Assembly: GCA_023249645.1 (NCBI GenBank)
Contig: JAHFCF010000010.1
Span: forward strand, 37,774-101,773
Length of the DNA: 64,000 nucleotides
Origin: Elusimicrobiota bacterium
GTDB taxonomy: Bacteria > Elusimicrobiota > Elusimicrobia > UBA1565 > UBA9628
Direction: 5' to 3'
The notes under the pieces were generated by a model, which saw only the letters and a program-made list of their open reading frames with translations, ran no database searches and was not told where the DNA came from. Positions 41,557 through 50,690 of the stretch are shown here, piece after piece; the first letter of the stretch is position 1, and each line of letters begins with the position of its first letter. Position numbers and translations under genes: made by a program.

Positions 41557-43095
41557 CTAGCGCCCGAGCCGGCGCAGGGTTTTGGCATAGACGCCGTAGA
41601 GTTCCGGAGAGCTGCCCTGGCCTGGGAGCAGCTGCTCGAGGCTCTGCCACCAGTAGCCGCCGCCCAGTGATTTCGGCATGGCGCAAGTCGCTGCCAGCGA
41701 GAACGCGAGGAGATCTTGTCGGGCGGCCGGGATGTCGTCGGTCTTGAACCACCAGTAGCCCGCGACCTTGTCCTCTTCGGCATAGCCGAGGTTTCCCAGC
41801 ATGAGGCGTTGGGACGGCAGCTGGCGGCGGAGGAGATCGAAGAGGCCCTCGAAGGCCATGCCCACGGGCGCTTCGTCCGGCTGCAGGCTCACCGCGACGA
41901 CGTCCAAGTCCTTGCCGAAGCCTTGGGGCACGTAGCGCTTGAGCCAGCCGGAGAGCGCGTGCTCCTCGTCCGGCGCCGTTGCCGACCACCAGTAGAGGCT
42001 GGCCACGGTCTCCAGGGAGGGATCGATCTCCTTGGCCTTGGCGGCTCCGGCGCAATAGATGGCGAAGACTTTCTCCGGCGTGAGCGGATTTTTCGCGCCC
42101 CCGAGCCAGTCGCCGTTCAATTCGCTGCCCACCTCCCAGGAATGCAGGCGGCCCTTGTAGTGCAGGGCCAGATTCTTGACGCGTTCGGCGTAGACCGCCG
42201 GCGTCAGGGTTCGGGGCCACGCGCCTGTCTCCAGGACCACGCCCAGCACGCGCAGGTTCTTTTCTTCGAGCGCCTGTACGATGGAGTCGTATTCATTGAA
42301 GGAGCTCAGATGCGCGTAGGTGAAGTCATCCGGGTTGCTCCTGAAGACGAGCCGGACTGAATCGGCCCGGGAGCGCCGGATGGCGGCGATGAGGCGCTCA
42401 TAGCGGTTGAGGCGCTGGAAGATCGCCTCGTCGATGGTCAGGCCGAAGCGCAGCGCGCTCTTGTCTTTTTCGGCCAGCGCGATCTGGCGGCCGTGTTCGG
42501 TGAGCAGGTGCTGCCAGGCCAGGGAGACCGCCTGCAGGGCCGCGTCGAAGGCCCGGGCGCGAGGAACGGGGGAATTCTCTTTATAGGCCTGCGCCATCAG
42601 GGCTTGGGCGCGTTGGGCCGCTTCGCGCGCCTTGACCCCCGGCTTGTAGATCGGCGTCCCTTCGTTCATGCGCCGCTCGCGGGATTCCTTGAAGCGGCGG
42701 TATTGCGTCACGGCGATCTCCTCGTTGAGCCGGACCTCGTCGCCGTTGCCAAAGCCCGCGCCTTCCTTGTCGAGCCAGACCGTGGAGAATCCGTCGTCCC
42801 GGACGGGCCAGGGGAGAGTGATGTGGATGCGGTCGAACCGCTCCCAGCTCAAGGTCGGGACATGATCTTTTTCCGAGAGGACGCAGCGGGCCCAGGACAT
42901 CTCATCCGGCGCGGTCGCCATCAGGCCCGAGCGGCGCACGTCCCGGTCGGCCCGTCCGATGAAGGCGAGGAGTTCGGAGAGCCCCAGGAGCTTGCCCGAG
43001 GGATCGTAGGCGATGAGTTTGACCGAGGGGCGCTCCGCAGTCCGGGGGACCGCGGCGGCCGGCAGAGCCAGCAGGACGGCCAAGATCCAGGTCAT
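41557..43095 (-). CDS. Exported glycoside-hydrolase-like (TIM-barrel) protein
   Basis: I start this at 43095 (MTWILAVLLALPAAAVP), where the ATG overlaps the rhomboid-like gene stop; the 622-residue ORF is an extension. The 512-residue product has a signal peptide and a C-terminal region that reads like a glycoside-hydrolase barrel: LHSWEVGSELNGDWLGG with a possible acid/base Glu, DLDVVAVSLQPDEAP, RLMLGNLGYAEED with a second possible catalytic acid, and GGGYWWQSLEQL. The family cannot be named. It may act on a cell-envelope or environmental glycan. Assignment to hydrolases is tentative. Confidence 0.55.
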   Translation of the reverse strand: MTWILAVLLALPAAAVPRTAERPSVKLIAYDPSGKLLGLSELLAFIGRADRDVRRSGLMATAPDEMSWARCVLSEKDHVPTLSWERFDRIHITLPWPVRDDGFSTVWLDKEGAGFGNGDEVRLNEEIAVTQYRRFKESRERRMNEGTPIYKPGVKAREAAQRAQALMAQAYKENSPVPRARAFDAALQAVSLAWQHLLTEHGRQIALAEKDKSALRFGLTIDEAIFQRLNRYERLIAAIRRSRADSVRLVFRSNPDDFTYAHLSSFNEYDSIVQALEEKNLRVLGVVLETGAWPRTLTPAVYAERVKNLALHYKGRLHSWEVGSELNGDWLGGAKNPLTPEKVFAIYCAGAAKAKEIDPSLETVASLYWWSATAPDEEHALSGWLKRYVPQGFGKDLDVVAVSLQPDEAPVGMAFEGLFDLLRRQLPSQRLMLGNLGYAEEDKVAGYWWFKTDDIPAARQDLLAFSLAATCAMPKSLGGGYWWQSLEQLLPGQGSSPELYGVYAKTLRRLGR

Positions 43096-43703
43096 CGCCG
43101 CCAGCTCCGCCAAGAGTTCCAGTGCTCTGGACCGAAGAACAGCGCGTAGTTGGCCAGGCCCGCCGCCACGGCGATGCGCGCGGCGCCTCCGGCGAAAAGG
43201 ATGGCCCACGCGGCCCAGAGCCAAGCCAGGAGCGCCAGCCAGCGCACCTTGACGGGAAGGACGAAGAAGATAAGAAGCTGCATCTCTCCGTTCAAGCGCG
43301 CGAACGCCAAGAAGAGGCTCAATTGGAGAGGCCCGCTGCCGAGGCACAGACCCGAGGCGAGTGCGGCGGCGGCGGTCGCCAAGGCTCCGGCGAGAAGATA
43401 GAGGGTGAACTGGAACTCGCCCCACGCCTTCTCAAGGGCGCGCATGATGGAATAGATGAGGATGACCCAGACGGCCAGCCACAGCGGCGAGGTCTGTGTC
43501 GGGATGCAGAGGAAGGTGACGGCGCGCCAGACTTCGCCGGAGAGGATCGCGGCGGGGTCGAGGAGCAGCCTGTCGGGGAATTCCGGCTTGAAGAGCGTGA
43601 GGAGGCCGACGCAGGCGTTCATCCCGGCGAGCAGAGCGGCCAGACCCGGCACGGCGAGAAATCCCAGGCGTTTTTCCAGGCGGTCGAGCCAGCGCGGCGG
43701 CAT
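43092..43703 (-). CDS. Rhomboid-fold membrane protein, probably without protease activity
   Basis: This 203-residue protein has six likely membrane helices and the GEVWRAVTFLCIP segment typical of rhomboid-superfamily proteins (compare WRLVTYxFxH). The catalytic Gly-x-Ser-Gly serine and the partner His are not found in expected places; the nearest is LGSGPLQLSL. It resembles the TMEM115/DUF1751-type non-protease branch. It overlaps the downstream glycoside-hydrolase-like gene by ATGA, so the two may work together in the envelope. Confidence 0.65.
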   Translation of the reverse strand: MPPRWLDRLEKRLGFLAVPGLAALLAGMNACVGLLTLFKPEFPDRLLLDPAAILSGEVWRAVTFLCIPTQTSPLWLAVWVILIYSIMRALEKAWGEFQFTLYLLAGALATAAAALASGLCLGSGPLQLSLFLAFARLNGEMQLLIFFVLPVKVRWLALLAWLWAAWAILFAGGAARIAVAAGLANYALFFGPEHWNSWRSWRR

Positions 43704-43736
43704 GGCGCTATCTTACCTTTTTCCAGCGGACAGCGG

Positions 43737-46160
43737 TCAGTCGTGCGTCAGGGAAGGCGGCTGCAATCGGGATTCCTCATCCAGGACGGCTCGGACCTTC
43801 TCGTCGATCTGTTCCTTCTGGAATTGGCCTTGGACCATGACATCCTCTTCGCCGCCCAGCTTCTTGTTCGTCGTAAAGAAGAATTTCCCATAGATGTCCA
43901 CCGGGCTGCCGTCCGCGGGCTTCTGGATGAGCTGGAGGAGCACCTTCATGACCGCCTCATGCTTCAAGCCGCAGCGGCCCTTGCCGGAGAGGATGTCCGT
44001 CAGGGCGGTCATCCGGCCGGTCCAATTTTTCTTGCCGGCTTCCAGGATGTCCGCGGCGAGGAAAACCGCGGAACGCGCCAGACGGTCGATCTGGCCCAGG
44101 ATCCGGGGGGCGGCTTGGTCCCGGAGCAGGTGCAGGGCCTGCATCAAGGCTCTGGAATCGTAGGAGAGGCTCCCGTCTTTCTCGATCGTCGCCAAGGAGA
44201 GAACGGCATCCATGGAGCGGCGCGCGGTCCCGGTGAGCGTGTGGACGAAAGCCTGGATGATCTTCTCGGCGGGAGCCGCGAAGATGTCCGCGAGGCATTT
44301 TTCCTTGAGGAGCAGGTTGATCGAAAAGGAGGCGGAGCGATAGAGCCTCAGGCCGGAGCTCGATGCGGTGGAAGTAAAGAGTTGGGCGGTCGGGATCTCC
44401 GCGTCCGGGTTCGTCCCTGGGCCCAGGGCCCCGAGATAATGCAGAAGGGAGTTGGCTTCATCGGCCATGCCGCGGACTTTCTTTTCTCCGCTGCGCAGCA
44501 CGCCGCCATGCTTCGTGTAGATCAGAAAGGGATGCTCGGCCTGGCCGTGATCGTCGAGGGGGATGTAGGCTTCCGCTGTCTTGAGATGATCCCTCTTGAC
44601 GAGATAGCCGAAAAACGGCACATCCCAGGCGCTTAAGGAGGCTAGTTTTGAGCGTTCATCGATGAAGAGCGTGCCGGGTTGTCCCTGGATCAGGATATGG
44701 TGCTGATCGCGGGCATGCAGCGTGCTGAACTCTCCGATGAGTGGCAGCCGCGCGTGCAGCTGTCCCAGCTTGTCCGGCTCGTGGGTGTAGTCGTCCGCGG
44801 CCAGGCGGGTGGGCGTGCCGAGGCGGGCGTATTTCTTCTTCAAACGGTTGAGATGCTCGTTCTGGTCGCCGTTCTGCGGATCCGTGAAGATATGTTCGGC
44901 ATGGGCGGTGATCTTATGCAGGAGAAAAAGGGCGCTCACCTGACCTTTGAGGAAGTCGGCCAGGGCCTGCATCTGCTTCGGGTCGTTGGTCTGGATGAGG
45001 AACTCCAAGAACATCATGCGGCCGTCTGTTTTCGGCGCCGCGCTTTCCAGCGTCGTCCAGAGGTAGTGGTTGATCTCGCCCAAGAGGACGTTGTGGATCT
45101 GATCATCAAGGAAGCCGGGGGCTTGTTTCCCCGTCCATCGAGGAGAGGAGTTCTCCATCCAGGAGGGCCAATGGGCCAGGCCCAGGATGGGGATGGAGGG
45201 ATGGATGCCGGCGCCCGGGGTTGTGACCAGGGCCCGGTCGATGCGCAGGCGCAGGCGGATCTGCTCCGGGCTCGATCGGAACACGGTGACAGTGGCTGTC
45301 TCCTGTTTGGAGGCTCCGTAGGAGAGAGTGACCGTGACCAAGCCGAGGGGGATGTTGACGTTGGGCGAGGCGCCCACGCTACCTGAAGCCCCCAGGTTCA
45401 GGGGCAGCTGCCATTGCTCTGCGACGATCATGGAGGAGAGGCTCTGGGTCGAGACATCAATGACCGTTTTGAAATCCATCAGATTGAGGAGTTTTTTGAT
45501 CTGCGCGCAGGAATCCGCGGATCCCAAGGGGCGGATCACGTACGCATTGCCGTCCAGACTGGCTTGCGGAGAGATGGAGATGGGAAGGTTGATGTTTTTG
45601 GCCAGGAAGGACCAGCCTTTGGAGTATCCCAAGGAGATCCCTAATTCTGAATTGTCGACGATGCCCAGGGTGTTGTTGGGATAATGGATCAGGGAGCGCT
45701 TGATGCCGATGGGAACTTGGGCATTGCCTCCGATCTTGGCGAGCGCCGCGGGCATGGGGATGCTGCCCTTGAGCGGGAGCTGGATGTTGCCGCAGAGGTC
45801 GTTGAGCGCGCGGCGTTGGAACTGCTCCACATAGAAGGATTCGAATTTTTTCCAGAGGGGATCCGAGGCCGTCTGATCTTCGCTTCTCGGGGTTGCGGCC
45901 ACAGTGGGGTGATGGCCGGGAAGGCCGGATCCGGTGAACAGCGCTTCGATGTCCCAGCCTCGCGCTTGCTTGGCCTGGGTGGATCGGGTGTGGATGCCGG
46001 CCAAGACCTTTCGCTGATCCGTCGGAAGGTGGATGCAATCGGCAAAGGATTCGTCGGGCGGATCGAAGCCCAGTTCCTTGGCCTGCGCGAGCGCCGCGGG
46101 CAGGAGGCAGCCTGCAGCGAGGGCCGCAGTCCAAGTTTTCCGCCAGCAGGAGGTGGACAT
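43737..46160 (-). CDS. Large exported protein of unknown function
   Basis: This 807-residue protein has a Sec signal (TAALAAGCLLPAALAQA). Residues ~110-330 look beta-rich and repetitive (NIQLPLKGSIPMP, NINLPISISPQAS, LPLNLGASGSVGAS, IPLGLVTVTLSYGAS); the C-terminal half is helical. I recognise no family. Its upstream region carries a TAGGTCG-AAAGACCC box like those of the exported proteins at 2-19 kb, although the 23-bp geometry to a -10 is not evident here. It diverges from ftsQ. Envelope location is inferred from the signal only. Confidence 0.65.
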   Translation of the reverse strand: MSTSCWRKTWTAALAAGCLLPAALAQAKELGFDPPDESFADCIHLPTDQRKVLAGIHTRSTQAKQARGWDIEALFTGSGLPGHHPTVAATPRSEDQTASDPLWKKFESFYVEQFQRRALNDLCGNIQLPLKGSIPMPAALAKIGGNAQVPIGIKRSLIHYPNNTLGIVDNSELGISLGYSKGWSFLAKNINLPISISPQASLDGNAYVIRPLGSADSCAQIKKLLNLMDFKTVIDVSTQSLSSMIVAEQWQLPLNLGASGSVGASPNVNIPLGLVTVTLSYGASKQETATVTVFRSSPEQIRLRLRIDRALVTTPGAGIHPSIPILGLAHWPSWMENSSPRWTGKQAPGFLDDQIHNVLLGEINHYLWTTLESAAPKTDGRMMFLEFLIQTNDPKQMQALADFLKGQVSALFLLHKITAHAEHIFTDPQNGDQNEHLNRLKKKYARLGTPTRLAADDYTHEPDKLGQLHARLPLIGEFSTLHARDQHHILIQGQPGTLFIDERSKLASLSAWDVPFFGYLVKRDHLKTAEAYIPLDDHGQAEHPFLIYTKHGGVLRSGEKKVRGMADEANSLLHYLGALGPGTNPDAEIPTAQLFTSTASSSGLRLYRSASFSINLLLKEKCLADIFAAPAEKIIQAFVHTLTGTARRSMDAVLSLATIEKDGSLSYDSRALMQALHLLRDQAAPRILGQIDRLARSAVFLAADILEAGKKNWTGRMTALTDILSGKGRCGLKHEAVMKVLLQLIQKPADGSPVDIYGKFFFTTNKKLGGEEDVMVQGQFQKEQIDEKVRAVLDEESRLQPPSLTHD

Positions 46161-46184
46161 CGATTCCAGGATAAAGAAAAAAGA

Positions 46185-46239
46185 CCCTTAAGGCGAGGGG
46201 CGAAAGACCCAGAGGCGGGGGGGTCTTTCGACCTATGTT
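46185..46239. promoter_or_regulatory. Variant TAGGTCC-box region with nested inverted repeats
   Basis: On the minus strand TAGGTCGAAAGACCC (46221-46235) differs from the consensus by one base. CGAAAGACCC at 46201 and GGGTCTTTCG at 46221 form a 10-bp inverted repeat, and minus-strand GGGTCTTTTTT further on can pair with AGACCC and ends in a T-run. The 23-bp spacing to a minus-strand -10 is missing; in the plus direction AAAGACCC is followed at 23 bp by TATGTT. This could be a divergent operator or an attenuator-like leader. Confidence 0.45.
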
Positions 46240-46406
46240 TGAAAATCAAGATATTCCATATTTAACTCTCTCGTCGTAAAATTGCAACCGCGCGGGAAAG
46301 GTGATAGAATTCCTATCAGCTCTTAAATAAAAATTTACGCGATTAAACCTAGACTCCGTTTTTCAGATTTTCATCGGCTGTCGGGCGGGGCGGGAAGGGA
46401 TGCTTT

Positions 46407-47216
46407 ATGAATCCTAATCCCCGCCTTTGCCGGCAGAGCGTCGCCTGGCGTCCCAAGGCGCGGCGCCATCACCTGCAAATTCTGGCGGTCGGCGCCGCCG
46501 TGTTCATCCTGGCGGCGGCCGCGGCCCTGACCCTGCGTCAGATGGTCCATTCCCTGCCGGATGTGCAAGAGCTGGGGGCTCGCCTCAATGGGCGCATCGA
46601 TTCCGTGGCCGTGAGCGGGGCCCCCGAGCTTTTGCAGGAGCCCCTGGCCGCCTATCTGCATGAACCGGGCCTGGATTTTTCCCGGCGCCTGGCGGAGCTC
46701 CCCGAACGATTCGCCGCCCTGCGGGTCGTCCGCGTGCGCCGCGATTGGCTCCATCACAGCGCGCGCGTGGAAGTGCGGCTGCGGACGGCTTTGGGTCGCG
46801 CCGCGCTGCCTGGGCGAGCGGCGGGTTTCGTGGATGAAGACGGCAGTCTCTTCGCCGCGCCGCAAGGGCTCTATCCCGAGGCGTCGGTCGTCTTCGAGTT
46901 CGGCGCCGCTGCGCCGGAGCAGCGCCGGGAGATGGTGTCGGCTCTGGGCGTCATCAGCCGATCCTCGGCCTTGCCGGCGCCGCTCAAGCTCGTGCGCTAT
47001 GCGGGCGGCGGAGGCTGGGAGCTTGCCCTCAACGACGGAAGCCGCATCCTCTGGGGCGACCTGCGCTGGACGGCTGAGAAGCTCGACCGCCTCGGCCAGG
47101 CCTTGAGCGACGCGCGGCGCGGTTTTCCGGGGGCCTGCGTGGCCGATCTGCGGTATTTCGAGGACGGCCGGCTTCTGATCAAGCCTTTGGGCAGCCGGGC
47201 CGCGGGGGTTCTCTGA
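46407..47216 (+). CDS. ftsQ: Cell-division protein FtsQ
   Basis: This 269-residue protein has a short cytoplasmic basic N-terminus, one membrane helix (LQILAVGAAVFILAAAAALTL), a POTRA-like region (IDSVAVSGAPELLQEPLAAYL) and an FtsQ beta-domain (RVVRVRRDWLHHSARVEVRLR, GFVDEDGSLF). It would sit in the inner membrane and link FtsB/FtsL with later divisome proteins. Sequence identity to other FtsQ proteins is usually low, so the call rests on domain order and on ftsA following with a TGATG overlap. The mur and ftsW/ftsI genes that often precede it are absent here. Confidence 0.85.
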   Translation: MNPNPRLCRQSVAWRPKARRHHLQILAVGAAVFILAAAAALTLRQMVHSLPDVQELGARLNGRIDSVAVSGAPELLQEPLAAYLHEPGLDFSRRLAELPERFAALRVVRVRRDWLHHSARVEVRLRTALGRAALPGRAAGFVDEDGSLFAAPQGLYPEASVVFEFGAAAPEQRREMVSALGVISRSSALPAPLKLVRYAGGGGWELALNDGSRILWGDLRWTAEKLDRLGQALSDARRGFPGACVADLRYFEDGRLLIKPLGSRAAGVL

Positions 47217-48457
47217 TGGCGAAGCCCGAGGTGGTGGCGGGGCTCGACATGGGCAGCGGCCGGGTGACCTGCCTCATCGGCACTCCCGAACCCGAGGGCG
47301 ACCGCCTGCGCGTCTTGGGGGGCGCGAGCGTTCCTTGCCGCGGCATCAACGGCGGGGTCGTGGTCAATATCCTGGAGACCAAGTCTGCCGTCAGCCAGGC
47401 CGTGGAAGAGGCGGAGGCCGCCGCCGGCGTCACGGTCTCGGAGCTCTTCCTCGGAGTGCGCGGCACGCATCTGCAGTCCTTCAACAACAAGGGCGCCTTC
47501 AACATCGCCCGCACGGACCGCGAGATCACGGCCGAGGACGTGCAGAGTGTCGTGGCCAACGCCAAGGCCATCCCCCTCTCCTCGGACCGGGAGATCCTCC
47601 ACGTCATCCCCCAGAGTTTTTCCCTGGACCGCCAGCGCGGCGTGCCCAATCCCGTCGGGATGGAGGGCTCGCTCTTGGAGGTGGACGTCCACATCGTCAC
47701 CGCCTCGAGCGCGCATCTCAACAACGTCATGAAGGCCGTGGCCCAGGCCGGCTTCGAGGTCCGCGAGCTCGTCTACGGCCTTTTGGCCACGGGCGAGGAG
47801 CTGGTGACGCCCGAGGAAAAGGATCTGGGCTCCCTCTTGGTGGACTTGGGCGGGCAGTCGATCTCCCTGGGAGTCTATTCCGAGGGAAGCCTGCGCTACT
47901 CCAAGGAGATCGGCGTCGGCTCGGACTTCATCACGCGCGACCTGGCCGTGGGGCTGCGCACCTCCATGGCCACGGCCGAGCGCCTCAAGATCACGCACGG
48001 CATCGCCCACTCCTCGCTCATGAACGGGGACGAGGAAATCGAATTCAGTCGCGTGGACGGCCGCACGATGGACAAGGTCAAGGCCAGCATCATGATGAAT
48101 TTCATCCTGCCCCGGGTCGAGGAGATCTTCACCATCATCGCCGAGGACCTGCAGGGCTCCTCCTACGCGGACCTCGTCAGCCCCGGCGGCGCCATCCTCA
48201 CGGGAGGAGGCTCGCTGATGCGCGGCGTGGCCGCCGCGGCCGAGGAAATCCTGGGACTGCAGGCGCGCGTCGGCATCGCGCACCCGGAGCAGGTGGCGGG
48301 CGACGAGAAATGGTTCAGCCCCGTCTACGCCACGGCCATGGGGCTGTTGACCTTCGCCCAGGTCTCGCGCTGGGGCACGGGAGTGGCGCGCCAGACGTCG
48401 CGCCAGAGGCCGGCGTGGATGCGGCGATTGACGGGCCTCTTCGAGGACCTGTTTTGA
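47216..48457 (+). CDS. ftsA: Cell-division protein FtsA
   Basis: This 413-residue actin-like ATPase anchors FtsZ to the membrane. It shows AGLDMGSGRVTCLIG (phosphate 1), the 1C-subdomain region with RGINGGVVVNI, SLLVDLGGQSISLGVY (phosphate 2), GGAILTGGGSLMRGV (adenosine) and a C-terminal amphipathic membrane-targeting helix (PAWMRRLTGLFEDLF). All are in the usual order and at full length. The start overlaps ftsQ and the stop overlaps the ftsZ start (TTGA). Confidence 0.96.
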   Translation: MAKPEVVAGLDMGSGRVTCLIGTPEPEGDRLRVLGGASVPCRGINGGVVVNILETKSAVSQAVEEAEAAAGVTVSELFLGVRGTHLQSFNNKGAFNIARTDREITAEDVQSVVANAKAIPLSSDREILHVIPQSFSLDRQRGVPNPVGMEGSLLEVDVHIVTASSAHLNNVMKAVAQAGFEVRELVYGLLATGEELVTPEEKDLGSLLVDLGGQSISLGVYSEGSLRYSKEIGVGSDFITRDLAVGLRTSMATAERLKITHGIAHSSLMNGDEEIEFSRVDGRTMDKVKASIMMNFILPRVEEIFTIIAEDLQGSSYADLVSPGGAILTGGGSLMRGVAAAAEEILGLQARVGIAHPEQVAGDEKWFSPVYATAMGLLTFAQVSRWGTGVARQTSRQRPAWMRRLTGLFEDLF

Positions 48458-49593
48458 AGATACAGATCTCCGAGGATTTCCAGGAATCCCGCGCGATCAT
48501 CAAGATCATCGGCGTGGGCGGGGCCGGCGGCAACGCCGTCAACCGCATGGTGGAGGGGGGGTTGAGGGGCGCGGAGCTCATGGTGGCCAACTCGGACGCC
48601 CAGGACCTGCGCCGCAGCAAAGCCCTGACCCGCATCCAGATCGGCGAGACCTTGACCAAGGGCTTGGGCGTGGGCGGCGACTCGGCCAAGGGCCGCGCCG
48701 CGGCCTTGGAATCCGAGACGGCTTTGAGGGAGACGCTCGCCGGCACGGACATGGTCTTCGTGACCGCGGGCATGGGCGGGGGCACGGGCACGGGGGGAGC
48801 GCCCGTCGTGGCCCGCATCGCCAAGGAGATGGGAGCCCTGACCGTGGGCGTGGTGACCCGCCCGTTCCATTTCGAGGGGCTTCTGCGCGCCAACGTCGCC
48901 GAGTCGGGCATCCAGGAGTTGCGCAAGGCCGTGGACACGCTTCTCGTCATCCCCAACGACCGGCTTTTCGACATCGTGGATGTCGAGACGCCTTCCGAGG
49001 AGGCCTTCCGCAAGGCCGACGACGTCCTGCGCATGGCCGTGCAGTCCATCTCCGACGTCATCACCACCCCGGGCGTCTTGAACGTGGACTTGGCGGATCT
49101 GCGCGCGATCATGAAGGACGCGGGAGAGGCCTTGATCGGCTACGGCGAGGCCTCGGGCTCGAACAGGGCTTCGCGCGCGGCCAAGGCCGCTGTCACCTCG
49201 CCGCTCTTGGAGAACGTGGTCATCGACGGGGCCAAGGGCCTTATCGTCAACGTCACGGGCCGCGAATCCAAGCTGACCCTGGCCGAGTTCGGAGAGGTCA
49301 TGGCGCTCATCCAGGGCCAGGTGAGTCCCGAGGCCAAGGTCAAGATGGGCAAGGCGTTCGACGAATCCCTGGGAGAGACCCTGCGTGTGACGGTCATCGC
49401 GACGGGATTCCCCCAGCGGCGGGGCAACCGCAGCCTTCTGCGCTCCGGCGTGCGGCCGGGCCTTCTGGCGGCTCGCTACCAAAGCCAGGCTCCGGGGAGC
49501 GTGCCCGACCGCGCGGCCGTCGCGACGAGCCGCGAGGACCTGGTCAAGCCGGCGTTCCTGCGGCTCAAAACGAGGAAACTCCGATGCCCATGA
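48454..49593 (+). CDS. ftsZ: Cell-division protein FtsZ
   Basis: The ORF track shows a long merged frame from 47335, but ftsZ begins at the TTG at 48454 (MKIQISEDFQ), overlapping the ftsA stop by four bases. The 379-residue tubulin-like GTPase has IGVGGAGGNAVNRM, the GTP-binding GMGGGTGTGGAPVVA, VIPNDRL and the T7 loop VLNVDLADLRAIM. The C-terminal peptide KPAFLRLKTRK keeps the PAFLR core that binds FtsA. A linker of only ~30-40 residues separates it from the core. The last ten bases overlap pilT. Confidence 0.95.
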   Translation: MKIQISEDFQESRAIIKIIGVGGAGGNAVNRMVEGGLRGAELMVANSDAQDLRRSKALTRIQIGETLTKGLGVGGDSAKGRAAALESETALRETLAGTDMVFVTAGMGGGTGTGGAPVVARIAKEMGALTVGVVTRPFHFEGLLRANVAESGIQELRKAVDTLLVIPNDRLFDIVDVETPSEEAFRKADDVLRMAVQSISDVITTPGVLNVDLADLRAIMKDAGEALIGYGEASGSNRASRAAKAAVTSPLLENVVIDGAKGLIVNVTGRESKLTLAEFGEVMALIQGQVSPEAKVKMGKAFDESLGETLRVTVIATGFPQRRGNRSLLRSGVRPGLLAARYQSQAPGSVPDRAAVATSREDLVKPAFLRLKTRKLRCP

Positions 49594-50669
49594 ATCTCCA
49601 GGCTCTCCTGCAGACCCTGATCAACCGGCACGCCAGCGACCTCCACGTCCGAGCCGGCGGGCCGGCCTATCTGCGCGTGGACGGCAAGCTCGTCCCCGTT
49701 TCCGACGAGGTCGTGTCCCAGGCCCAGGCTGAGGCCATGCTGGCCGAGATCGTCACCAAGCGCGCCCGCCAGCTCTTCGACCAGCACGGCGAATGCGACT
49801 TCTCCTTCCAGGTCGGCGAGGTGGCGCGGTTCCGCGTCAATGCCTTCCGCCAGAGGGGGAGGCTGTCTCTCGCCATCCGATTCATCCCCGCCCACAGCCC
49901 CACGTTCGATGATCTCAAGCTCCCGGCGGCCACCCTGCGCAAGATCGCGGACAACAGCCGGGGCCTCGTGCTGGTCACGGGCGTGACCGGCTCGGGCAAG
50001 TCCTCGACCTTGGCCGCCATGACGGATTACATCAACGACCAGCGCGCCGAGCACATCCTGACCATCGAGGACCCCGTCGAGTTCGTGCACAAGGACAAGA
50101 AGGCGATCGTCACCCAGCGCGAGATCGGCGACGACACCGCGTCCTATGCCGACGGCCTGCGCATGGCCATGCGCCAGGACCCGGACGTGATCCTGGTCGG
50201 CGAGATGCGCGACCTGGAGACGACCTCCGCGGCCCTGACGGCGGCTCTGACCGGGCATCTCGTCTTCGCCACTCTGCATACCATCGACGCCGTCCAGACC
50301 ATCTCGCGGGTCATCGATCTCTATCCGCCGCACCAGCAGGGCTTGGTCCGCATCCAGCTCGCCGAGAGCCTCAGGGCCGTCATCAGCCAGAGGCTTCTGC
50401 CGGGCGTCCAGGGCGGGCGCGTCCCCGCCATGGAGATCCTCATCGTCACGCCGCACGTGCGCAAGCTCATCGAACAGAATGATTCGCGGGGCATCGTGCA
50501 GGCCTGCGCCAAGGGGCAGTTCTACGGGATGCAGACGTTCAACCAGTCCTTGGTCCGTCTTATGAAGGAAGGGTTGGTCAGGGAAGCGGATGCGATGGAG
50601 GCGGCGTCGAGTCCGGACGACTTGAAGCTGGCGCTGCGAGGCGTGGAAGCGGAGATCAGGCCGGGCTGA
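49584..50669 (+). CDS. pilT: PilT-type twitching/retraction ATPase
   Basis: This 361-residue secretion ATPase drives retraction of type IV pili. It has an N-terminal SDLHVRAGGPAYLRVDG domain, Walker A GVTGSGKSSTLAAM near residue 134, the Asp box TIEDPVEFVH, Walker B ILVGEMRD near residue 210, a His box region TGHLVFATLHT, and the PilT C-terminus with GMQTFNQSLVRLMKEG. It overlaps the end of ftsZ by ten bases, an unusual link between a pilus motor and division genes. No other pilus gene is in the window. Confidence 0.94.
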   Translation: MPMNLQALLQTLINRHASDLHVRAGGPAYLRVDGKLVPVSDEVVSQAQAEAMLAEIVTKRARQLFDQHGECDFSFQVGEVARFRVNAFRQRGRLSLAIRFIPAHSPTFDDLKLPAATLRKIADNSRGLVLVTGVTGSGKSSTLAAMTDYINDQRAEHILTIEDPVEFVHKDKKAIVTQREIGDDTASYADGLRMAMRQDPDVILVGEMRDLETTSAALTAALTGHLVFATLHTIDAVQTISRVIDLYPPHQQGLVRIQLAESLRAVISQRLLPGVQGGRVPAMEILIVTPHVRKLIEQNDSRGIVQACAKGQFYGMQTFNQSLVRLMKEGLVREADAMEAASSPDDLKLALRGVEAEIRPG

Positions 50670-50690
50670 GATTCCCCGGGGGAGGCTTTT

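Noticed and set aside
43122-44636. 504-codon plus-strand ORF opposite the rhomboid-like and 807-residue genes.
   Set aside because: It is a shadow of GC-rich coding on the minus strand, crosses two real genes and their gap, and its Gly/Arg/Asp-rich sequence resembles no protein.
46196-46239. The plus-direction box AAAGACCC-N23-TATGTT as a regulated ftsQ promoter.
   Set aside because: Only the proximal part of the box matches, the leader would be about 160 nt, and one 23-bp coincidence is not enough.
47335-48453. Upstream part of the 752-codon ORF that ends as FtsZ.
   Set aside because: This part is an alternative frame of ftsA with Arg/Gly-rich low-complexity sequence; true ftsZ starts at the TTG at 48454.
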